From: Andeanibacterium fulvum
GTDB lineage: Bacteria; Pseudomonadota; Alphaproteobacteria; Sphingomonadales; Sphingomonadaceae
DNA length: 64,000 nt
Reading direction: 5' to 3'
Assembly (NCBI RefSeq): GCF_037154085.1
Contig: NZ_JBANRM010000003.1
Coordinates: 434,001 to 498,000, forward strand
In this document: positions 59,204 to 64,000 of the stretch, in pieces
Position numbering within the stretch: the stretch's first letter is position 1
Layout: every line of letters starts with the position of its first letter
The notes under the pieces: generated by a model
Seen by the model: the letters and a program-made list of their open reading frames with translations, nothing else
Database searches by the model: none
What the model was told of the DNA's origin: nothing
Program-made: the position numbers and the translations under genes

Positions 59204-61417
59204 ATGGACACCCGGCATATCGCGATCTTGGTCGAAGGCCTCTTCGAGAAAAGTGATTCAATCGGCTACGACGCCATCTTCGAGTACAAGTTGCTCAGCG
59301 AAATATACGGCGCAAACCGGGTTACGCTATTTGCCTCACGCTTCGATCCCCAGCGTTATCCCGACGTCGAAGCACATCCTTTCGAGAGTTTCCGCGACTA
59401 TCTGGAAGCCAATCCCGCGGCGACGGTAATCTACCATTTCTGCGATGGATGGGCTGACCTCGATAATCTCATCCTGTCGTCGAACCGGCAATTCATCGTG
59501 CGCTGGCATAACAACACGCCGCCCTGGTTCTATGGCGCAAGCCACAGGCGCTCGGTCGAACGCACAATCAAGGGCTTTCGTACGATTGTGGAATTCGCTC
59601 GCCGGGACAACGTCCGTTTCTGGGTGAATTCCAATTTCACTCTCGATCAGCTCAAGGCATTGGGTGGGCGCGCCGAACAGGCTGCGGTCGTCTTTCCCGG
59701 CAGCGGCTTTCTCAAGAGTGGAAAGCGGCAGAAACCGGCGGCACGTGCACTCGCGCTCGATGTACCGGCAAGCGACCGGCCGCTTAGGTTGCTCTTCGTC
59801 AGCCGGGTGGTCGCACATAAGGGCCACAGACATGTCGTCGGTTTAGCCGGTTACCTTCAAAAGGCATTAGGCAAAGATGTCTCGGTGACATTCATCGGGC
59901 GAGACGATCCGGCTTCGGGGTACAGGTCGGAAATCGAACATTTCGGGAATGAGCTGAATGTCGAAGTGTTACTGACCGGCGAAGTCAGCTCCAGCGACTT
60001 GAAGGACGCCTATCTCGCCGCAGACGTGTTTGTCTGCTTCTCCGAGCACGAAGGCTTCGGAATGCCCGTGTTCGAGGCAATGCGGCTGGGCGTCCCAGTG
60101 TTGTGCTGGGGGCGGACAGCCTTGCGGGAATTGATGCGCGAGCATCCCTTTACACTGGACGATATCGATTTCGCGCGATCGGCCGCCGCTATCGAGCTCC
60201 TGGAAGACAAGGCTGTGGTGGAACAGCTGCAAGCGATACAGGCCGATATTCTGGAAACCTATACCAGCCAGGTCATCGCCAGCCAGTTGACCGCGGCACT
60301 GGGAGACCGAACTGGGCCGTGGCCGCTGCACGAAATCGAGCAGCCGGACGCGGCACGTTCCATTACCGATAAGCTGGACAAGGCCGTCCGCGTAATGGAC
60401 CAGTCAGATGCAGCTTCGGATGCACGCAGAGATTTCGGCGACAATCTCGTAACCCTTTACGATATCGAATCCTACGAAGCTTTGCTTGAGGCAGATCGCG
60501 GCTTGCACCGTCTGCCGGACCGCAAGCCTGCCGCGGATTATGTCGTCTTCTCTCACCGGGAATTCGTTTCCCCAAATCAGAAGAGATTGGATGAAGGGAT
60601 CGCTTTTTCGGGGCTGAAAAAACCAACGGACAAAGTCCATGCAATTTATGGCCCGTTCGCCCGCTTCGTGCGCGGATTTTTCTCGGTGGACTTTGAGCTG
60701 GAGGCGGAAATGAGCCGCGATCCAGAGACAGAACTGGAACTCGATGTGCTGGCGGAAAACCGGGGAGTCCTGGCCAGTCGCAAGGTCACGGCAGCTCAGT
60801 TGAAAAACGGGACTCCAAGGCTGCTCTTTCCCGTGGATTGCGAAGGAGCAGTGCTCGAATTCCGCATTAGGATCAGCCGGGCCGGGAACTGCAATTTCCT
60901 GTTCAAGGGTGTGACCATCCGCAACATGCGGGAAAGCATTGCCGATCTGCCTCCTGCCCGAAAGGGCGATTGGCGGACGCCGCAATGGCTCAAGCTGCGG
61001 CGCCCACCCCGTCCCGAAGCGAGGCACGTTTCCTCCCGAGCCAGTCAACATTTCGCACAAGGCGACGCAATGCGCGATCGGGCCTGGTGGAACGACGCAG
61101 CGGCAGCCTATGCTGAAGGACTGGCGATAGAACCGCGAGCCTTTTCCTATCTCGTCCAGATGGCAAACTGCCTGAAAGAAGCCGAGCGCTTCGACGAAAG
61201 CGAGGAGGCCTACCAACGCGCTCTTGCCTTGCGACCCGATGACCGGGACGCAAACCTGCAGATCGGCCGCCTCTATAGGATTAGCGGCAATCCTGAAGCG
61301 GCCCATTATCACCTGCTACTGGCAGCCAGCTTCGACCAAACCGTGGCGCAGGCAATGCACGAACTCGCGGCAACAGGCTTCGACATTTCTTCTCTGCCCG
61401 ACTTGTTCGGGCCATAA
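59204..61417 (+). CDS. GT4 glycosyltransferase fused to a C-terminal TPR region
   Basis: 737 aa, roughly twice the usual GT4 length. Residues 1-390 are GT-B: FIVRWHNNTPPWFYGASHRR, LLFVSRVVAHKGHRHVVG and E-x7-E in FSEHEGFGMPVFEAMRLGVPV. Residues about 430-600 form an unassigned, beta-rich section (e.g. LELDVLAENRGVLASRKV, AVLEFRIRISRAGN). The C-terminus (about 625-725) has TPR units such as AWWNDAAAAYAEGLAIEPRA and FDESEEAYQRALALRPDDRD. The extra parts may bind the growing chain or other assembly proteins. The next gene starts immediately after its stop. Confidence 0.85.
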   Translation: MDTRHIAILVEGLFEKSDSIGYDAIFEYKLLSEIYGANRVTLFASRFDPQRYPDVEAHPFESFRDYLEANPAATVIYHFCDGWADLDNLILSSNRQFIVRWHNNTPPWFYGASHRRSVERTIKGFRTIVEFARRDNVRFWVNSNFTLDQLKALGGRAEQAAVVFPGSGFLKSGKRQKPAARALALDVPASDRPLRLLFVSRVVAHKGHRHVVGLAGYLQKALGKDVSVTFIGRDDPASGYRSEIEHFGNELNVEVLLTGEVSSSDLKDAYLAADVFVCFSEHEGFGMPVFEAMRLGVPVLCWGRTALRELMREHPFTLDDIDFARSAAAIELLEDKAVVEQLQAIQADILETYTSQVIASQLTAALGDRTGPWPLHEIEQPDAARSITDKLDKAVRVMDQSDAASDARRDFGDNLVTLYDIESYEALLEADRGLHRLPDRKPAADYVVFSHREFVSPNQKRLDEGIAFSGLKKPTDKVHAIYGPFARFVRGFFSVDFELEAEMSRDPETELELDVLAENRGVLASRKVTAAQLKNGTPRLLFPVDCEGAVLEFRIRISRAGNCNFLFKGVTIRNMRESIADLPPARKGDWRTPQWLKLRRPPRPEARHVSSRASQHFAQGDAMRDRAWWNDAAAAYAEGLAIEPRAFSYLVQMANCLKEAERFDESEEAYQRALALRPDDRDANLQIGRLYRISGNPEAAHYHLLLAASFDQTVAQAMHELAATGFDISSLPDLFGP

Positions 61418-62521
61418 GTGGCAGCCGCCCCCATCACACTCATCTTCGCTTCCCCCCTATCGGCGGAGCGGATGATTGCCGGAGTGCCTCTGGCCGCGCG
61501 CGCCCTGCGTGAAGTGGCTCTGGCTTTGTTCACCGCGGGGGAGGCCTCCCACTGCCAGATCATCGTGCCGGGCGGATGGAAGCCGAGCGAGCGGTGCCTG
61601 GCGGAGGCTGCTCGCCTGGCACCCTCGCTGAAATGGAGCATCACCCAGCAACCCCCTCCCTCGGACTATGCCGGACTATTCCTGTGTGGAGAGGCGCTTG
61701 TTCGAGCGGATATCATCTGCGGGGCGCTTGCCCCCGCACGACAGAGTGCAGCTGGCATCGGCCGGCATGGGGACGAGATTCTGGCTCTCTCGCGCAGCCT
61801 TTCGAACCATGCACACTTTACCTCCCTTGAGCGCTCGTTGATTGCCGCCACAGGCAAGGCGGCAGACGGGATCGTATCACGCCACCTCAACCGCCCGATA
61901 TCCCAGGCGATCAGCCGCAGGTTGCTGCGAATTCCCGGCCTTATTCCCATGCACGCCACGGTGGGCACGGCCATGCTCGGCATCGCCATGGCGGCCTGCC
62001 TCCTCACCGGCACGCAGGCAGGGCTCATCACAGGGACACTACTGTTTCAGGCTGCTTCGATCTGGGATGGCGTCGATGGCGAAATCGCCCGTGTAACCTT
62101 TCGCAGTACAGCCCTTGGCGCAAAGCTTGACAGCCTGATCGACGCGGCGACCAATCTTGCCTTCATTGCCGGACTGGCAGCAAGCCTGTGGCTGCAAGGC
62201 GATCGTGTGGCCGCCTTTGCGGGCTTGGGCGGCCTTGCAATGCTGGCTTCGGGGCTCACTTTCATTGGCTTTCGTGCGAGGGCGAACGGGGGGCCTTTCA
62301 CGTTCGATGCGGTAAAGAACCATTTCCGCAAGCGGTCTTCACGGATCATGCACATCCTCACCGTCATCGCGATGCGTGATTTCTTCGCTGCAGCCTATGC
62401 GGTGCTTATCCTGATCGGGCTGGCACGGGAGGCCTTGATGGTCTTTACTGTGGCAACCGCAATCTGGCTTTGCGTGACCATCACCGTGCTTATCCGGACG
62501 CGCCGGGAGCGGAGCACCTGA
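61418..62521 (+). CDS. CDP-alcohol phosphatidyltransferase with degenerate N-terminal domain (DIPPS-like, second of two)
   Basis: 367 aa. The C-terminal half has the full signature D220-G-x2-A-R-x8-G-x3-D238-x3-D242 (DGEIARVTFRSTALGAKLDS) and several helices. The joining segment GKAADGIVSRHLNRPISQAI (about 146-165) closely resembles that in bifunctional inositol-1-P cytidylyltransferase/di-inositol-phosphate-phosphate synthases. The N-terminal 140 residues sit where the nucleotidyltransferase would be but lack the G-x-G-x-R motif, so that activity is probably lost and supplied by the enzyme at 50377. Likely couples CDP-inositol to an acceptor. GTG 61418 starts right at the previous stop. Confidence 0.82.
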   Translation: MAAAPITLIFASPLSAERMIAGVPLAARALREVALALFTAGEASHCQIIVPGGWKPSERCLAEAARLAPSLKWSITQQPPPSDYAGLFLCGEALVRADIICGALAPARQSAAGIGRHGDEILALSRSLSNHAHFTSLERSLIAATGKAADGIVSRHLNRPISQAISRRLLRIPGLIPMHATVGTAMLGIAMAACLLTGTQAGLITGTLLFQAASIWDGVDGEIARVTFRSTALGAKLDSLIDAATNLAFIAGLAASLWLQGDRVAAFAGLGGLAMLASGLTFIGFRARANGGPFTFDAVKNHFRKRSSRIMHILTVIAMRDFFAAAYAVLILIGLAREALMVFTVATAIWLCVTITVLIRTRRERST

Positions 62522-62623
62522 ATTCTGCCGATACGTCGGCGGAGGGATGGCAAAGGACCCGTGTCGGCCGGGCAAGCAACATTTTCGACTGGGATTTCGA
62601 CTTTGAGGATATAAATTCCGTAT

Positions 62624-62637
62624 ATTGGAATTCCAAT
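62624..62637. promoter_or_regulatory. IclR-type operator palindrome
   Basis: ATTGGAATTCCAAT, a perfect 14-bp dyad ending 17 bp before the IclR gene start. TGGAA...TTCCA arms match operators of IclR-family proteins; autoregulation is the simplest reading. Confidence 0.6.
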
Positions 62638-62654
62638 CTTGAGGAGTCCGCGAC

Positions 62655-63458
62655 ATGTCATCGGCGCCCAGCGGTTCGGGAGAGCGGCTGCTGCACATGA
62701 TCCGGCTGATCGCATCGGGCCCGGACGACTTCACCTTGGGCGAATTCGCCGAGCGCGCCGAACTGCCGCTCAGTTCGGTCCACCGGCTGCTCAAGACGCT
62801 CGAGAAGGCCGGCTTCGTCGAACGCGGATCGGGCCTGACCTACCGCCACGGCCGCGAGTTGCGGCGTATCGCCTCCCTCATCGTCTCGCGCTTCGATATC
62901 GTGCGCTTCGCCCGCCCGCTGCTCGAAGATCTGGTCGAGAGATTTCACGAGACTGCCGTGCTTTCGGTCTATAGCCCGCCCACTCACCGCACGATCATCG
63001 CCGACGTGGTGCTCACGCCTCACCCGCTAAGGTTTGCGATCGAGAAGGGCGATAATCTGGCGCTGCCCTGGGGCGCGCTAGGCCACGCGATCCTTGCCTA
63101 CCTGCCACCCTCGGAGATCGAACTGGTGCTGCGCCGGGAGAATTTCGGCCCCATGACCGGCCGGCCCCGCCCGTCCCGCACGTCATTGGAAACCGAATTT
63201 TCCCTGGTCCGCGAAAATGGCTTTGCGGTCTATGAAGACGATCATCTGGACCTGGTGGGCATTGCCGCGCCGGTGTTCAACGGAGAGCAGGAGGTGCTGG
63301 GCAGCATCAGCGTGATCCTGCCCACTTCCCGCCACGCCCTGATTGCGCAAGACGACCTCACCCGTGCTGTGCGCGACGCAGCGCAGGAGCTGAGCAGACA
63401 GGCCGGACTGGGGGAGGCGCCGCAAAGCGACTTCTCCCCCGCTCATTCGATCAGATGA
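62655..63458 (+). CDS. IclR-family transcriptional regulator
   Basis: 267 aa. N-terminal winged helix: SGERLLHMIRLIASGPDDFT, then FTLGEFAERAELPLSSVHRL and LLKTLEKAGFVERG. The C-terminal effector domain has TAVLSVYSPPTHRTIIADVV, LPWGALGHAILAYLP and VGIAAPVFNGEQEVLGSISV. IclR proteins often control aromatic or glyoxylate catabolism. GAGGAG sits before the ATG and an IclR-like palindrome lies upstream. Its 3' end overlaps by 8 bp the convergent flavin-oxidase gene, a plausible target. Confidence 0.93.
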   Translation: MSSAPSGSGERLLHMIRLIASGPDDFTLGEFAERAELPLSSVHRLLKTLEKAGFVERGSGLTYRHGRELRRIASLIVSRFDIVRFARPLLEDLVERFHETAVLSVYSPPTHRTIIADVVLTPHPLRFAIEKGDNLALPWGALGHAILAYLPPSEIELVLRRENFGPMTGRPRPSRTSLETEFSLVRENGFAVYEDDHLDLVGIAAPVFNGEQEVLGSISVILPTSRHALIAQDDLTRAVRDAAQELSRQAGLGEAPQSDFSPAHSIR

Positions 63459-64000
63459 AGATGCCCGACTTGCCCGGCGCGATGATACCGTTGGGATCGA
63501 GCGCGCGCTTGAGCGTCTGATCCACGTCGCGCTTCACCTTGCCGTACAGGTCGGCAGTCTCCTCCATGAAGCCGGTATTCACGCGATAGACCGCATAGCC
63601 GCGCTTGCCGAATTCGCTCAGCAGCTTGCCGAAACATTCGTGAGCGCGCGCGGTTTCTGCCGGATCGCTCCGGTCGAACAGCACATCGACGATATGATGC
63701 ATGTCGCGCATGCCGACGATGAATTCGGCCACGTAATCGAGCCCGTATTCATTGAGGATTTCCTGCGCGAGTTCCATTTGCGCCTTGGTTTCGGAACCCT
63801 TGGCCTGCGAGACCGGGGCGAACCACATTGAACCACCGCCGCCGCGCCAGCGATAGAGGCCGAATTCCTGCAGGGTCATGTCACCCTTCATCAGCTGGGC
63901 GCGATAGCGGAAGGGTTCGCGATTGCCGGTGTCTTCCTCGGTAATCAGCTTGCCCTTGCCACTCGCCTCCACCGCCTTCTTGACGATGTTCCAGTTGACC
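63451..64000 (-). CDS. FAD-linked oxidase of the VAO/4-cresol dehydrogenase family (C-terminal part; 5' end beyond window)
   Basis: About 183 C-terminal codons visible; the frame is open through 64000. The visible part matches the cap and C-terminal region of vanillyl-alcohol oxidase/p-cresol methylhydroxylase flavoproteins: LYRWRGGGGSMWFAPVSQ, AHECFGKLLSEFGKRGYAVY, RVNTGFMEET and the typical ending LDPNGIIAPGKSGIF. Such enzymes oxidise para-alkylphenols to alcohols or aldehydes, using a flavin attached to His or Tyr in the missing part. Convergent with iclR. Expected substrate: a phenolic or lignin-type compound. Confidence 0.87.
   Translation of the reverse strand, partial: VNWNIVKKAVEASGKGKLITEEDTGNREPFRYRAQLMKGDMTLQEFGLYRWRGGGGSMWFAPVSQAKGSETKAQMELAQEILNEYGLDYVAEFIVGMRDMHHIVDVLFDRSDPAETARAHECFGKLLSEFGKRGYAVYRVNTGFMEETADLYGKVKRDVDQTLKRALDPNGIIAPGKSGIFI

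Noticed and set aside
62528..62541. Hairpin GCCGA-TACG-TCGGC after the second CDP-alcohol transferase as a terminator
   Set aside because: Stem of only 5 bp with no T-run; too weak to annotate.
1..64000. tRNA, rRNA, insertion sequence, integrase or prophage genes
   Set aside because: None recognised on either strand; no transposase motifs or attachment-site duplications were seen.

Overview
High-GC DNA, densely packed, with gene content typical of Alphaproteobacteria and most like a sphingomonad (Novosphingobium/Sphingobium group). The clues are several large TonB-dependent receptors, Rieske and LigB-type aromatic catabolism genes, an S9 peptidase paired with a receptor, and intergenic palindromes of the kind scattered through sphingomonad genomes. 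The assignment is inferred from gene content; no rRNA, tRNA, CRISPR array, insertion sequence or phage gene was found.

Layout. 1-3.7 kb (minus): aromatic/amide catabolism genes (partial acetamidase/formamidase, LigB-family dioxygenase, VOC protein, Rieske oxygenase). 3.9-18.65 kb: a surface-polysaccharide locus. rfbF-rfbG (plus) make CDP-4-keto-6-deoxyglucose. They face a ten-gene minus-strand chain in which every junction overlaps: HpcH/HpaI aldolase, IMPase, SLBB export protein, Wzz-like protein, GT2, GT-C-like protein, NAD-epimerase, acetolactate-synthase-like ThDP enzyme, GtrA, methyltransferase. 18.8-29.7 kb: iron acquisition (M23 peptidase, ECF sigma factor, TonB, Fiu/PiuA-like receptor, PiuC hydroxylase, FMN hydroxyacid oxidase, then a convergent PepSY / DUF2271 / DUF4198 / ApbE / flavodoxin-reductase operon). 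29.9-34.2 kb: an ABC exporter (ATPase, FtsX permease, adaptor). 34.4-41.3 kb (minus): response regulator, histidine kinase, lipoprotein, exported TPR-CHAT protein, then a TbpB-like lipoprotein with a Pro-Thr stalk. 41.6-46.5 kb: TonB-dependent receptor plus S9 peptidase. 46.7-62.5 kb: a capsule-type locus with an ABC exporter (KpsE/M/T/D-like), several glycosyltransferases, two methyltransferases and a complete set for activated inositol (inositol-1-phosphate synthase, nucleotidyltransferase, two CDP-alcohol phosphotransferases). 62.65-64 kb: an IclR regulator and the 3' end of a VAO-type flavin oxidase gene, returning to aromatic catabolism.

Two polysaccharide systems therefore share the window. 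The first is Wzz/SLBB-based and probably builds an unusual carbon-extended or branched deoxysugar, with a Gtr-like decoration module (GT2 + GtrA + GT-C). The second is an ABC-exported polymer whose neighbours suggest phosphoinositol in the repeat or as a lipid anchor; the usual Kdo-linker genes kpsC/kpsS are not present here. These two, and the two-component-linked exported CHAT protein, are the best candidates for undescribed biology.

All assignments come from reading motifs and context by eye. Coordinates include stop codons. Start codons were moved from the longest open frame where a Shine-Dalgarno sequence, a stop/start overlap or known family length supported it.
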